From assembly GCF_902726565.1 (NCBI RefSeq), contig NZ_CACVAF010000015.1, forward strand, positions 31,643 through 95,642: DNA of 64,000 bases. Reading direction: 5' to 3'. The stretch comes from Yersinia vastinensis. Lineage in GTDB: Bacteria > Pseudomonadota > Gammaproteobacteria > Enterobacterales > Enterobacteriaceae. Of this stretch, positions 30,700 to 40,620 are shown one piece after another (within the stretch, counting starts at the first letter, position 1; every line of letters begins with the position of its first letter). The position numbers and the translations under genes were made by a program. The notes under the pieces are model-generated. The model ran no database searches. It was given only the letters and a program-made list of their open reading frames with translations, and was not told where the DNA came from.

Positions 30700-33600
30700 T
30701 CACGCCTTATTATGACGGGCTATCGGTAATAAATAACGTTCAGTTTCGTGTAATATCATGTCGAGATGTTGGTTATCCATCAGGCGGAAAACCCTTTGTA
30801 TATAGTGATCCTCACCTTCACCAGCGATCCGCTGATCACCTTGCCACGCTTGTAACAGTTTCATCCGGGCTTTCGTTTGTGTTTCTTCATCCCACAAGAT
30901 CTGGCCAGACTCACGATCAAAGCATTGGCTCAACCATGCCCAACCACTTTTGCTCAACAAAAGCAGAGGTTCGCACATGCCTTGCTGATAGCCGGTAATG
31001 AGTTGCTGCAAATATTGCCGAGCTTCGTCGGCACTCAGACAAGGATAGCGCCACCCGGTTCCTTTACGCCCATACATCCGGCTTTCGCCCTCTCCCCCCG
31101 CCGCGCAATACACTAAATGCTCAATCCATAACAAAAGTCCATCGACAGCAGTAAGTGCCGCAGGCCGCCAACGAATTAACCCATCCTCCTGAATCTGATG
31201 AATCCATCCGGTAAGCGTGGTTTCACCCAATTCAATATTCAACTCAATACTCTGGTTCTCTTTACGTTCGGCCCGAATTTGTTCTGCCAATGGCACCATT
31301 TCTTCTTGCTGGCTTTCCCAATACAGCTCACCAAAGGCACCATAAGGAAGACTGCCTGCCGCGCGGGCGCGGGAGAACACCGTGGTGATGTCACTGTCCT
31401 CTATCAGAGCATTGAGCAACTGAGTATTAAACTGGTAGCGATTAAGATTATCTAAGGTAAATGGCTCTTCATCGGGTAGCTCTGTTTCTTCAATCACAAA
31501 GTTAACCCCCAAGCGCAGTTGGAAAAATGCTCGAACTGGATGACGATAGAAGCGAATTAATTCATCCAATGTGATTTCAGGTAAGTGTTCGGGCGGTAAT
31601 GGCCGATTAAATTGTGGATGTGCCTGCCCTTTAGACTCAGCAGAGGGCAGCCATTCCGCAGCATAACTCTGCAATTCACTGCCTTGAATAAAGTTTTCTG
31701 CGGAAAATGGCATCCGAGCATGCCAGCAGAGTAAATGGCGGATAACGCGCTTGGCACTTTCATCTGCACTGAGTGCTTCATCTCCCGGCAAATGATAGCT
31801 TTGTGAGATATATTCAATCAATTCACTGACCAGCACTGAAGGGTAGCGCTTGCTGTTGTCTTGAATAGAACGCCCGATATAACTGATATAAAGCTGTTGC
31901 TGAGCAGAAAGCAGGGCTTCAAGGAACAGATAGCGATCATCGTCACGACGGCTACGATCACCCCGGCGAACCTGTTTTGCCATTAAGTCAAAACCCAGCG
32001 GCGGCAGTGTTCGTGGGTAGACGCCATCATTCATTCCCAATAAGCACACGACTTTAAATGGGATGGAGCGCATCGGCATCAATGTACAGAAGTTGATCGG
32101 CCCGGCGAGGAAGCGTTGGCTGATTCGCTCATTATCCAAACGCGAAGCCAGTTCATCACGCAACAGATTCAGTGGCACGATATCGGGATATTGGGCAGCA
32201 ATACCGTAGCTGATAACTTTCTGCCATTGCTGTTCAATCAAAACCAAAACGGCTTCTGTTTCTGCATCGGACTCGAAGAAGGTGTCCAATAATTGACGAC
32301 AAAGTGGTAACCATTCGCACAGCGCACGAGGTTCACTTAATTGCTGTCGCCACTGACTAAGTTGCATCAACATATCAGCCAATTGCCCGGCGAGTTCTGC
32401 GGCTAGACCGCTAGATTCGTCATAAGGCAGAACCCCCTGCCAATCCCCCGCGGTGCTGTCCATGGCGTAACCCAACAACATGCGAGTTATACCAAACTGC
32501 CAAGTATGTTGGCCGGTTGCAGGCAGGGACAGCTCCCTCACATTGTCATCATCCAATCCCCAACGGATACCTGACTCCCCAACCCACTGCCGCAAGCGGC
32601 GTAATCCATCTTCAGTAATACTAAATTTGTTCGCTAAGGCGGGGACTTCCAACAATGCTAATACTTGCTCAGATGTGAAGCGGCTCTGAGGTAAGTCCAA
32701 TAGCGTAATGAACGCCTGGAGCGCGGGATGGGCCTGACTGGCTTTACGGTCAGAAATTGCAAACGGTAAATAGCGATCCCCTGTAGCATTGCCAAATGTG
32801 GCCTGAATATAAGGGGTATAACTATCGATATCCGCCACCATCACGATGATGTCACGTGGAGTCAGTTCTGAGTCAGTTGCTAATAATTTCAATAGATTAT
32901 CTTGTAGAACTTCGACTTCGCGTTGCGGACTGTGGCAAACATGCAGACTGAGTGAGCGGTCACTCAGTTGTAATTCTCGTTTCTGGTCACTGCGGGCTAA
33001 GGTTTCCGGTGTGGTACCAATAATGGCGCTATCTTCTAATTCCAGCATATCGTGCTGAATACCATGCAATAAATTATCCGGATCGATATCAACAAAAGCA
33101 TGCACCTCTTGGATCTCATCAACCTGAGACAATAAATACATATGATCTCGCCCAAGCCGGCCCCATGAAGCCAGTAGCGGGTTACTCAGGTCTTGCTCAC
33201 CCTCAGCATTAAATAGCTGTTCTGCCTTTTCAGGGTGCCGAAATAGTTTTACGTCTATCGACTCACGGTAATGTCTGCGTTTGCGGCTTTGCAGTTTCGC
33301 CAAAAAGGCATAATCCTGAATATCACCCCAGAAATAACGGCATGGGTTAGTAAACATCAGGTGGATATCAATGTGTTTACCCAGCGCTTGTAAAGCCTGT
33401 AAATAGATAGGGGGCAATGCAGATATGCCGCAAATAAATACCCTTTTGGGTAGCCCTGCTGGGCATACATCAGACTCGAGTAGGGTGCGGATAAAACGCT
33501 GATATAGATTGGCACGATGCCATTCCGGTTGCTCCAACTCACGGGTATAGCGCGTAAGCTCGACCCACAATAAGGCTTGCCACTGCTGGGCATCGTCCAA

Positions 33601-34071
33601 ATTGTCAATCAGTTGACCACGCTCCCAGCTCTCAAGCCACTCTGGACGATACACCAAATATTGGTCAAAAAGGTCAGCTACACGGGCGGCAAGTTGATGA
33701 ATTTTGCGTTTATCGCCATCATCACTTAAATAGCGTTTCATCGGAGAGAATGCCGGATTTTCCAATAAATCAGGCAGTAACCACATCAGCTTCCATGTCA
33801 TTGCATCTTTACTAAATGCACTTTCCTTCGGGATCCCCGGTAATACACGGGTAAACATCTCCCAGATAAAGGTTGCGGGCAATGGGAATTCAATATTGGC
33901 TGCAATGCTAAATTGCTGTGCCAGTTGCATTTGCAACCATTGCGCCATTCCAGGGCTTTGAACCAGCACCACTTCTTGCTGGAAAGGGTTATCCAACGGT
34001 TCTCGTTCTATCAGCGCGGTGGTGAGCGCTTTGAGCAAATCCAGTTGATTAGAATGATAGACCGTGAACAT
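30700..34071 (-). CDS. recC: RecBCD subunit RecC (Chi recognition)
   Basis: Non-catalytic subunit that recognises Chi and splits the strands towards RecB and RecD. It is 1123 aa, the family length. The N-terminus MFTVYHSNQLDLLKALT is that of the family, with LVQSPGMAQWLQMQLAQ near 37, where the degenerate helicase domain begins. Later comes FCTLMPMRSIPFKVVCLLGM near 670. It is 88 bp before ptrA and 170 bp after ppdC; as it has its own gap, a separate promoter is likely. Confidence 0.97.
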   Translation of the reverse strand: MFTVYHSNQLDLLKALTTALIEREPLDNPFQQEVVLVQSPGMAQWLQMQLAQQFSIAANIEFPLPATFIWEMFTRVLPGIPKESAFSKDAMTWKLMWLLPDLLENPAFSPMKRYLSDDGDKRKIHQLAARVADLFDQYLVYRPEWLESWERGQLIDNLDDAQQWQALLWVELTRYTRELEQPEWHRANLYQRFIRTLLESDVCPAGLPKRVFICGISALPPIYLQALQALGKHIDIHLMFTNPCRYFWGDIQDYAFLAKLQSRKRRHYRESIDVKLFRHPEKAEQLFNAEGEQDLSNPLLASWGRLGRDHMYLLSQVDEIQEVHAFVDIDPDNLLHGIQHDMLELEDSAIIGTTPETLARSDQKRELQLSDRSLSLHVCHSPQREVEVLQDNLLKLLATDSELTPRDIIVMVADIDSYTPYIQATFGNATGDRYLPFAISDRKASQAHPALQAFITLLDLPQSRFTSEQVLALLEVPALANKFSITEDGLRRLRQWVGESGIRWGLDDDNVRELSLPATGQHTWQFGITRMLLGYAMDSTAGDWQGVLPYDESSGLAAELAGQLADMLMQLSQWRQQLSEPRALCEWLPLCRQLLDTFFESDAETEAVLVLIEQQWQKVISYGIAAQYPDIVPLNLLRDELASRLDNERISQRFLAGPINFCTLMPMRSIPFKVVCLLGMNDGVYPRTLPPLGFDLMAKQVRRGDRSRRDDDRYLFLEALLSAQQQLYISYIGRSIQDNSKRYPSVLVSELIEYISQSYHLPGDEALSADESAKRVIRHLLCWHARMPFSAENFIQGSELQSYAAEWLPSAESKGQAHPQFNRPLPPEHLPEITLDELIRFYRHPVRAFFQLRLGVNFVIEETELPDEEPFTLDNLNRYQFNTQLLNALIEDSDITTVFSRARAAGSLPYGAFGELYWESQQEEMVPLAEQIRAERKENQSIELNIELGETTLTGWIHQIQEDGLIRWRPAALTAVDGLLLWIEHLVYCAAGGEGESRMYGRKGTGWRYPCLSADEARQYLQQLITGYQQGMCEPLLLLSKSGWAWLSQCFDRESGQILWDEETQTKARMKLLQAWQGDQRIAGEGEDHYIQRVFRLMDNQHLDMILHETERYLLPIARHNKA

Positions 34072-34241
34072 GACAACTCCCTTTAGGCACAGTGGAAAAT
34101 ATCCATAAATGATTAAATCAGCTCGTTATCACTTTCGGATGCATCCTGAGGTTTAATACTCTAGCTTGATAATAAGTGAGCGCAATAGGTTATCTTCATT
34201 ATCCCGCTTTCGCGCCTGATGCCGCATGAGTGCTCACCTCT

Positions 34242-34628
34242 CTAAGAACAAAACCAGCGACTTAATTTTGCCTGTCGTGCTGGTGGTATTGTTAGCGTAA
34301 AATTAAGCTCCGTACACTCCCCATCAACCCTAGCCATCGATTGCTGATAGTGCCAGTTAGGTGCCAATTCAGAGTTCAACTGCTTTGAGGGGATATTATC
34401 TGCTCCACTCTCAATATGTTGATTAAGCCAAGACCATGCCTGGCGCTGTTGCCATAAAGCGGAGAACCCTTGCAAAAGCGCCTGATGGTATTGCAGTAAT
34501 CCCAATAGTGAAACCGTGAAAAACAATGCAGCAATAAGCACTTCCGGCAAACTAAACCCCTGTTGCCCATGTGGGTGGGATGAGGATTTAGCCAGTAGGC
34601 GTGGATAAGGAGCTTTCAGTAAATACAA
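34242..34628 (-). CDS. ppdC: Prepilin-type protein PpdC
   Basis: 128-aa type IV pilin-like protein. The prepilin cleavage site GFSLPE (Gly, then Phe, with Glu at +5) starts near residue 24, followed by a hydrophobic stretch VLIAALFFTVSLLGLLQY. It would be cut and methylated by a prepilin peptidase and sit in the inner membrane as a minor pseudopilin. The start overlaps the end of ygdB by 13 bp. Partner of ppdA and ppdB; the function of this set is uncertain, probably initiation of a type IV pilus-like fibre. Confidence 0.85.
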   Translation of the reverse strand: MYLLKAPYPRLLAKSSSHPHGQQGFSLPEVLIAALFFTVSLLGLLQYHQALLQGFSALWQQRQAWSWLNQHIESGADNIPSKQLNSELAPNWHYQQSMARVDGECTELNFTLTIPPARQAKLSRWFCS

Positions 34629-35080
34629 AATTGGTCATCCTTGTCAGGGCAAAAATCCAACCAACCATGTGGGGCTTTAACCAATTGATAGCCATCCTCA
34701 TGATCTTTCTCTGTATGCAGTTTGACGCGTTGATACAGTATCAACGGGATATTAAAAGCTTGGCTCTCGCCCCTGAGGATAAAATAACCAGCCAATGAAG
34801 CCGGTTTAAGGCAGGCTTTCAAACCATATTGTTGATGCTCATTGCATAACCAAGTAGCCCCAGCTCGCCACGGCATAGCAAATACCCAGCGCTGCTTTAT
34901 CCCCCAATTCAATGATGATGTCGCCTGATTAAAAGCCCTTAAATGGTGCTGCTCCTCAGCTGTAATTTGCTGAATATTATCTAATTGCCGGTGTAACGCT
35001 GACAGCAGAAACAAACCAAGGGCAAAAAGTGTGGCGACGGCAGCCAAGGTGCTCGCCCCTTGTTGACGATTCAGTTTCAT
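34616..35080 (-). CDS. ygdB: DUF2509 pilin-like protein YgdB
   Basis: 154-aa protein encoded inside the minor-pilin cluster. It has an N-terminal pilin-like segment (RQQGASTLAAVATLFALGLF), with Gly before the hydrophobic helix but without the usual Glu at +5. That is the type seen in PilX/GspK-like tip proteins, so it may be processed differently. Function unknown. Its ATG overlaps the ppdB stop (ATGA). Confidence 0.82.
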   Translation of the reverse strand: MKLNRQQGASTLAAVATLFALGLFLLSALHRQLDNIQQITAEEQHHLRAFNQATSSLNWGIKQRWVFAMPWRAGATWLCNEHQQYGLKACLKPASLAGYFILRGESQAFNIPLILYQRVKLHTEKDHEDGYQLVKAPHGWLDFCPDKDDQFCIY

Positions 35081-35697
35081 AGGTTATTGCCGCGAATCGT
35101 ATAAGTGAGCTGATGATGAATTGCCGGATTACCCGTTCGTTGCCCGGCCAACTTCACCCTATAAACCTTTCCTGAGGTTAGCTGAGACCAGTGATCAACA
35201 GAAAAGTGTGTAACCGTAATCTCTTGCGGATCAAACAGTTTTTCCCAACCACGGCTCGAACAATTCAATTCACCGCGCTGGCCTTCTAATGCTTTATTGC
35301 GTAGGCGATAACCAAAATATTCAGACTCCGAATGTTTCTCCCCTTCCCATCGGCCATTACGGTTAAGGTCATAAGCCATAATCAAACACGAATTTGTTGT
35401 TTCTCCCGGATAATGATGTGTTGTCATCGCTTTTCCCTGACACTCACCATGACAAAACCCTGCCCGTCGCAGATCTTTTTCCAGCGCAGCCATGACCTGA
35501 CTTAGTGCTAACTCCAGATGGTAGTGTTGCTGCAATAGTGAAATTTGCCGATGCAATTTAGGGAAGGCCTGCGTCGCGGCCATCATAATCAAGCTACCTA
35601 TACTCAATGCCAGCATCATTTCCGGCAGGGTAAAACCCGTCATATATCTCGGTAAAAAATGGCCTGATATTACTGACTCTTTGGTTATTATTGGCAT
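35077..35697 (-). CDS. ppdB: Prepilin-type protein PpdB
   Basis: 206-aa pseudopilin (PilW/GspJ-like). A 20-residue leader ends in MTGFTLPEMMLALSIGSLIM, a perfect type IV prepilin site with Glu+5. The C-terminal domain is long and contains several Cys. It overlaps ppdA by 10 bp and ygdB by 4 bp, so the four genes ppdA-ppdB-ygdB-ppdC are one operon. Confidence 0.87.
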   Translation of the reverse strand: MPIITKESVISGHFLPRYMTGFTLPEMMLALSIGSLIMMAATQAFPKLHRQISLLQQHYHLELALSQVMAALEKDLRRAGFCHGECQGKAMTTHHYPGETTNSCLIMAYDLNRNGRWEGEKHSESEYFGYRLRNKALEGQRGELNCSSRGWEKLFDPQEITVTHFSVDHWSQLTSGKVYRVKLAGQRTGNPAIHHQLTYTIRGNNL

Positions 35698-36221
35698 ACA
35701 TGAATACCTGCCATCGATTGTTCTTCACTGCACAGCCTCATCCGCCCACGGCTGGAAATAATCAGTCTGATGCGCCCAACGGGGTTACTGAGGATGATAT
35801 TCCCTGCTTGTGCCGTGTTCCTCACACCAAAGAAACCTATTTCTTTTTTCAAGGCAATCGTAAGAACCACATCAGGATAAGGGGGGATAAATATTGAGTT
35901 TGTGATTGAAGAACAGTGGGTTAAAGGTTTATTACCCCTACCTAAGCACCCCCGCCCATTAGGCTGTACCCATAATAGTGCCGTGTAGTTACCACGATTA
36001 GCCCCTGCCTGCATGTGCGTTAAGAAGGCCAGTAACTGCCGAGCGCTATCCACGAGCCTCTCTCGTTGTCGATAATGATGCCAACTTTGCGCTCCCCATG
36101 TGGCCATTGCTCCAACCAATGCAATAACCAGTAGTAGTTCAATAAGGCTGATACCTTTTTGTTTTATAAGGGCATTATTCCTTATAAGACGTAGGGAATA
36201 TTGTGATGTATTTATTTTCAT
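35688..36221 (-). CDS. ppdA: Prepilin-type protein PpdA
   Basis: 177-aa pseudopilin (GspH/FimT-like). The leader ends QKGISLIELLLVIALVGAM, the prepilin site Gly/Ile with Glu+5, followed by a hydrophobic helix and a globular domain (ARQLLAFLTHMQAGANRG). First gene of the minor-pilin operon. The start at 36221 has no strong Shine-Dalgarno, so the exact start is uncertain. Confidence 0.85.
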   Translation of the reverse strand: MKINTSQYSLRLIRNNALIKQKGISLIELLLVIALVGAMATWGAQSWHHYRQRERLVDSARQLLAFLTHMQAGANRGNYTALLWVQPNGRGCLGRGNKPLTHCSSITNSIFIPPYPDVVLTIALKKEIGFFGVRNTAQAGNIILSNPVGRIRLIISSRGRMRLCSEEQSMAGIHVCQ

Positions 36222-36370
36222 CCCGCGAGTTTACGGCGCTGGAATTCAAATTCCAGCCACGGGTTATCAAGCTTAGGAAAGGTGCGCAAAACTTTATTTA
36301 TGACGACAGAAATTCAGCAAAGCTTGCGGGGTGGCTCGCAATTATTACCAAAGGTGAGGAGTCGCTCAGA

Positions 36371-36441
36371 AGTGAAGTAGTGAAGTAGTGAAGTAGTGAA
36401 GTAGTGAAGTAGTGAAGTAGTGAAGTAGTGAAGTAGTGAAG
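36371..36441. repeat. 8-bp tandem repeat (VNTR), about 9 copies
   Basis: Unit TGAAGTAG repeated head to tail without a mismatch: eight full copies from 36373 to 36436, then TGAAG, with AG before the first. It lies in the 272-bp gap between the ppdA start and the thyA terminator, outside any credible gene. An 8-bp unit is prone to slippage, so copy number probably varies between strains. Every unit contains in-frame stops, so it is not coding. Confidence 0.97.
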
Positions 36442-36455
36442 GATAAAAATATAAA

Positions 36456-36478
36456 ACCGGAGCCATCACAGCTCCGGT
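36456..36478 (-). terminator. Terminator of lgt-thyA
   Basis: Minus-strand hairpin ACCGGAGC / GCTCCGGT, 8-bp stem with a 7-base loop, followed by TTTATATTTTT. It lies 15 bases after the thyA stop. Confidence 0.85.
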
Positions 36479-36493
36479 CAGAATCAGCAATAT

Positions 36494-37288
36494 CTAGATA
36501 GCAACGGGAGCTTTGATTCCCGGATGAGGATCGTATCCTTCAATTTCAAAATCATCAAAACGATAATCAAACAATGACTCAGGTTTACGTTTGATAATCA
36601 GCTTTGGCAATGCCCGTGGTTCGCGGCTCAATTGCAGCTGTGTTTGCTCCATATGGTTGCTGTATAGGTGCGTATCGCCCCCAGTCCAGACAAAATCACC
36701 CACGTCCAAATCACATTGCTGCGCCATCATATGCACCAGTAATGCATAGCTGGCAATGTTAAATGGCAAGCCAAGGAACACATCGCAAGAGCGCTGATAC
36801 AACTGGCAAGACAACTTGCCATCAGCAACATAGAACTGGAAGAAAGCATGGCAAGGCGCCAGTGCCATTTGATCCAGCTCACCCACATTCCACGCAGAAA
36901 CAATGATACGGCGGGAGTTAGGGTCTTGCTTCAGTTGCTGCACTACATTGCTGAGTTGGTCAATTTTACGGCCATCAGCAGCCCCCCATGCACGCCATTG
37001 CTTGCCATACACCGGGCCAAGTGAGCCGTTTTCATCTGCCCATTCATCCCAAATTGAGACGTTATTCTCCTTCAGATAAGCAATATTGGTATCGCCATTA
37101 AGGAACCATAACAGTTCATGGATGATGGAGCGCAGATGGCAACGTTTGGTGGTCACCAGCGGGAAGCCGTCTTGTAAATTGAAACGCATCTGATGCCCAA
37201 AGATAGATACAGTCCCGGTTCCGGTACGGTCATCTTTAGGTGTGCCTTCTGCCAGCACTTTTTTCATCAAATCCAGATACTGTTTCAT
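36494..37288 (-). CDS. thyA: Thymidylate synthase
   Basis: Makes dTMP from dUMP with methylene-tetrahydrofolate; cytoplasmic. It is 264 aa, identical in length to the E. coli enzyme. Nucleophile Cys146 in [12 protein letters not shown]; phosphate-binding [13 protein letters not shown] near 122-134; substrate motif [17 protein letters not shown] near 165. It is 6 bases after lgt, in the usual lgt-thyA operon, and ends in a strong terminator. Confidence 0.98.
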   Translation of the reverse strand: MKQYLDLMKKVLAEGTPKDDRTGTGTVSIFGHQMRFNLQDGFPLVTTKRCHLRSIIHELLWFLNGDTNIAYLKENNVSIWDEWADENGSLGPVYGKQWRAWGAADGRKIDQLSNVVQQLKQDPNSRRIIVSAWNVGELDQMALAPCHAFFQFYVADGKLSCQLYQRSCDVFLGLPFNIASYALLVHMMAQQCDLDVGDFVWTGGDTHLYSNHMEQTQLQLSREPRALPKLIIKRKPESLFDYRFDDFEIEGYDPHPGIKAPVAI

Positions 37289-37294
37289 GTTACC

Positions 37295-38167
37295 TCACGA
37301 AAGTTGTTGCGTAGGACGGCGATACGCCCAAATCATCATAATGATACCGGCCAGAATCATAGGTACAGATAATATCTGCCCCATGCTGATCACGCCGTCG
37401 AACAAACCAAGTTGCGCATCTGGCTGGCGGAAACATTCCACGATAATACGGAACACACCATAGCCAATCAGGAACAAGCCGGAAACACTGCCCATCGGAC
37501 GCGGCTTACGTATAAACAGATTCAGGATGATAAACAGCACCACCCCTTCAAGGATCATTTCATACAGTTGTGAAGGGTGGCGTGGCAATACACCGTATTG
37601 ATTGAATATCGCCTGCCATTTTGCGGGATCGGCAGCAACAATCGCAATATCTTCACCACGCGAGGTCGGGAAGAGCATTGCCCACGGGGTATCGGTGGTT
37701 ACTCGGCCCCATAATTCGCCATTGATAAAATTCCCCAGACGACCGGCACCTAGACCAAACGGAATCAAAGGCGCAATAAAGTCAGCAACTTGGAAGAAAT
37801 GGCGCTTAGTGCGGCGGGCGAACCACAGCATCACACAGATAACACCAATCAGGCCGCCGTGGAATGACATGCCGCCATCCCATACCTTAAACAGATACAG
37901 TGGATTATCGAGGAACATCGGCAAGTTATAGAACAGGACATAACCGACACGCCCACCGACAAACACCCCAAGGAACCCGGCGTAAAGGAGATTTTCGACT
38001 TCTTCTTTGGTCCAGCCGCTACCGGGCTTATTGGCCCGACGAACTGCCAGCCACATGGCGAAGACAAAACCCACCAAATACATCAGGCCATACCAATGAA
38101 GGGAAACTGGGCCAATGGAGAAAATGACCGGATCAAATGTTGGAAACGCCAGATAGCTATTGCTCAT
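37295..38167 (-). CDS. lgt: Prolipoprotein diacylglyceryl transferase
   Basis: Inner-membrane enzyme that attaches diacylglycerol from phosphatidylglycerol to the lipobox Cys, the first step in maturing lipoproteins such as MltA, YgdI and the pilotin of this window. It is 290 aa with seven hydrophobic segments. The Lgt signature [14 protein letters not shown] is near residue 143; HGGLIGV with the essential His is near 103. First gene of the lgt-thyA pair. Confidence 0.97.
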   Translation of the reverse strand: MSNSYLAFPTFDPVIFSIGPVSLHWYGLMYLVGFVFAMWLAVRRANKPGSGWTKEEVENLLYAGFLGVFVGGRVGYVLFYNLPMFLDNPLYLFKVWDGGMSFHGGLIGVICVMLWFARRTKRHFFQVADFIAPLIPFGLGAGRLGNFINGELWGRVTTDTPWAMLFPTSRGEDIAIVAADPAKWQAIFNQYGVLPRHPSQLYEMILEGVVLFIILNLFIRKPRPMGSVSGLFLIGYGVFRIIVECFRQPDAQLGLFDGVISMGQILSVPMILAGIIMMIWAYRRPTQQLS

Positions 38168-38292
38168 CTATCACCACGAAATGTCTATTGTTCTTGCCCA
38201 GTTAGGGCTACAGGTAGCGCATAATAGCATAGGGCAGAGTGTGTCTGGAAAGCCGCTTGGAGAAAAGTTCTGTAAACAATGATCCCCTGTAC

Positions 38293-38349
38293 AAGAGAAT
38301 CCTTGGCTCAACGCAGTGACTCGGGTAAGCAAGAGCAGCCAACAGCGCT
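38293..38349. repeat. Partial ERIC element
   Basis: AGAATCCTTGGCTCAACGCA and GTGACTCGGGTAAGCAAGAG, then CAGCCAACAGCGCT, resemble the centre and right half of ERIC, but both ends are missing. It lies in the 194-bp gap between ptsP and lgt. Confidence 0.65.
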
Positions 38350-38361
38350 AAGGAAAAATAA

Positions 38362-40608
38362 TTATTTCCCGCCTCGGATTAACCCGCCCAGCCCTCTTCG
38401 CTCCATAAATGCTGCCGTGAGATGGCGCACGTCCGTCGTCATTTGAGCGGCTAATACTCGCTCGGCTAAGGCTTGTGCATCCGCTAACTCGATATTGCGC
38501 AGCAAGTATTTAATTCGTGCCACACTGCGGCCATTCATACTGAGATTGCGATAACCCAACCCAATCAGTAATAACGCGCCCATAGGGTCACCGGCCATTT
38601 CACCACACAAACTCACCTGAAGACCGGACTGTGTCGCTTGAGTCAAAATATGACGGAGCACTTGCAACACCGCAGGGTGTAGGCTGTCATAGAGTGAAGC
38701 CACACGGGTATTATTGCGATCCATCGCCAGCAGGTATTGTGTTAGGTCATTGGTGCCAACCGAGATAAAATCCACCCGCGATTTTAGGTAAGGCAGCATG
38801 AAAATCATCGCCGGCACTTCAACCATCACACCCAATTTAGGCTGTGGCAATTCATAACCCAGAACTTCCTGAACTTCACGCCCGGCGCGGTCAATGAGGC
38901 GTTTTGCTTCATCGACCTCTTCCAGGCTGGTGACCATCGGTAATAAAATACCTAAATTACCGGTTCCTGCATTAGCCCTAAGCATCGCTCTGACTTGGAT
39001 CAAGAAGATCTCCGGCTGATCCAGCGTAACGCGGATACCACGCCAACCTAGGCAAGGATTCTCCTCGCTGATAGGCATGTAAGGCAGCTGTTTATCGGCA
39101 CCAATGTCCAACGTTCTTAGCGTGACCGATTTATTGGGATAAAGCTGCAACATACCTTGATACTGTGCGACTTGTTCTTCTTCTGATGGGAAACCACTTT
39201 GCAGCATGAAAGGGATTTCGGTACGGTACAGACCAACACCATCAACCCGCCCACCCAGTAGCTGTTCATGCTCCGGGCTAAGACCCGCATTAAGCATAAC
39301 CTGAACTCGCTCACCACTTTTCAGGGCTGCCGGTTGTTCAACATCATCTTCCGCCAGTTTACTCAGCTCGATCTCTTCAGTAACCAGCCGCTGATACTCT
39401 TTAACCAGCACTGGCTCAGGATCAACCAGCACCTCGCCACGATAACCATCGACAATCAAGAGACGCTGATTAAGCAGCGAAGGTTGAATATCCGCACCCA
39501 TTACGGTCGGTATCCCCATGGCGCGCACTAAAATGGCGGCATGAGAGTTGGCTGCACCGTCTCTTACCACCACACCCGCCAGGCGATCCTGCGGGACCTC
39601 AGCTAATAGCGTGGCAGTTAGCTCATCGGCCACCAGAATAAAGCGCGCGGGCCATTGACTGGCCCCTGAGGTGCTATCATCGAGATGGAATAACAAACGC
39701 TGGCCCAGTGCGCGTAAATCACTGGCACGCTCGCGCATGTAGGTATCTTGTAGGCTGGCAAATTGTGCGGCAAATTGCTCAACCACCTGCTTAACCGCCC
39801 ACTCAGCCACAGAACCGGCATCAATTTGGGCGAAAAGCTCGCGTTTTAGGCGGGCATCATTGAGCAAGTGAGAATAGAGATCGAAAATTGCCGCGCTCTC
39901 TTTTTGTGAGCTGGCGGCAAAGCGCTTACTGAAACGGCGGAATTCAGCCGCAGCCTCTTCCAATGCCTGAGTCAGACGTTCACGCTCCAGAGCAGGATCG
40001 AGTGTCGAAGCTTCATAAACTAAATCGAGGGAAGGCTGTGAAGTATCTTGCCAGCCTTCAGCTACCGCAACGCCGGGGGCTGCAGCCAGTGCGCGGATTC
40101 GGGTTTGGCGGTATTGACCAAAAATCGCATTAAGCTGAGATTGAGACAGGATGCCAGCCAGTTGTGTCGCCAGCGTGACCATGAACGACTCTTCGCTCTC
40201 ATCAAACTGACGATGCTCACGTTGCTGAACCACCAGCACACCAAGTAATTGGCGGCGATAAATAATAGGCACCCCGAGAAACGCACGAAAGCGGTCCTCT
40301 TTAACTTGGGGAACATATTTAAAGCTAGGGTGGCTCTGTGCATCAGCCAAGTTAATTGGCTCGGCCAAACGCCCTACCAGCCCGACGATACCTTCGTCAA
40401 AAGCCAGTGTAATAGTGCGACCACGGGGTTTTTTCAAACCCCGTGTCGCCATCAGGTAATAACAACGGCGGTCATTGTCTGCCAGATAAATCGAGCAGAC
40501 TTCCGTGTCCATCGCCAGACAGGTTTCATTGACCAACAGCTCTAACGCATCCGTTAGGCTGGTTGCCATCGCCACTTTCTCAACTATTTCTCGCAAACGC
40601 GTGAGCAT
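38362..40608 (-). CDS. ptsP: Phosphoenolpyruvate-protein phosphotransferase PtsP (EI-Ntr)
   Basis: Enzyme I of the nitrogen PTS; it passes phosphate from PEP to NPr and then IIA-Ntr, a regulatory chain. It is 748 aa. An N-terminal GAF domain occupies about 1-160, with a nitrogen- or ligand-sensing role, then an EI body. The phospho-His is in DGAANSHAAILVRAMG near 357. The C-terminal PEP-binding domain has SVGTNDLTQYLLAMDRNN and the active Cys in SLCGEMAGDP. It lies 12 bases after rppH, and the two form an operon. Confidence 0.96.
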   Translation of the reverse strand: MLTRLREIVEKVAMATSLTDALELLVNETCLAMDTEVCSIYLADNDRRCYYLMATRGLKKPRGRTITLAFDEGIVGLVGRLAEPINLADAQSHPSFKYVPQVKEDRFRAFLGVPIIYRRQLLGVLVVQQREHRQFDESEESFMVTLATQLAGILSQSQLNAIFGQYRQTRIRALAAAPGVAVAEGWQDTSQPSLDLVYEASTLDPALERERLTQALEEAAAEFRRFSKRFAASSQKESAAIFDLYSHLLNDARLKRELFAQIDAGSVAEWAVKQVVEQFAAQFASLQDTYMRERASDLRALGQRLLFHLDDSTSGASQWPARFILVADELTATLLAEVPQDRLAGVVVRDGAANSHAAILVRAMGIPTVMGADIQPSLLNQRLLIVDGYRGEVLVDPEPVLVKEYQRLVTEEIELSKLAEDDVEQPAALKSGERVQVMLNAGLSPEHEQLLGGRVDGVGLYRTEIPFMLQSGFPSEEEQVAQYQGMLQLYPNKSVTLRTLDIGADKQLPYMPISEENPCLGWRGIRVTLDQPEIFLIQVRAMLRANAGTGNLGILLPMVTSLEEVDEAKRLIDRAGREVQEVLGYELPQPKLGVMVEVPAMIFMLPYLKSRVDFISVGTNDLTQYLLAMDRNNTRVASLYDSLHPAVLQVLRHILTQATQSGLQVSLCGEMAGDPMGALLLIGLGYRNLSMNGRSVARIKYLLRNIELADAQALAERVLAAQMTTDVRHLTAAFMERRGLGGLIRGGK

Positions 40609-40620
40609 GATCGGCTTAAC

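Noticed and set aside
36203..36388. Open frame reaching into the tandem repeat
   Set aside because: Starts inside the ppdA leader region, has no family resemblance, and the repeat itself contains stops in every unit; noncoding.
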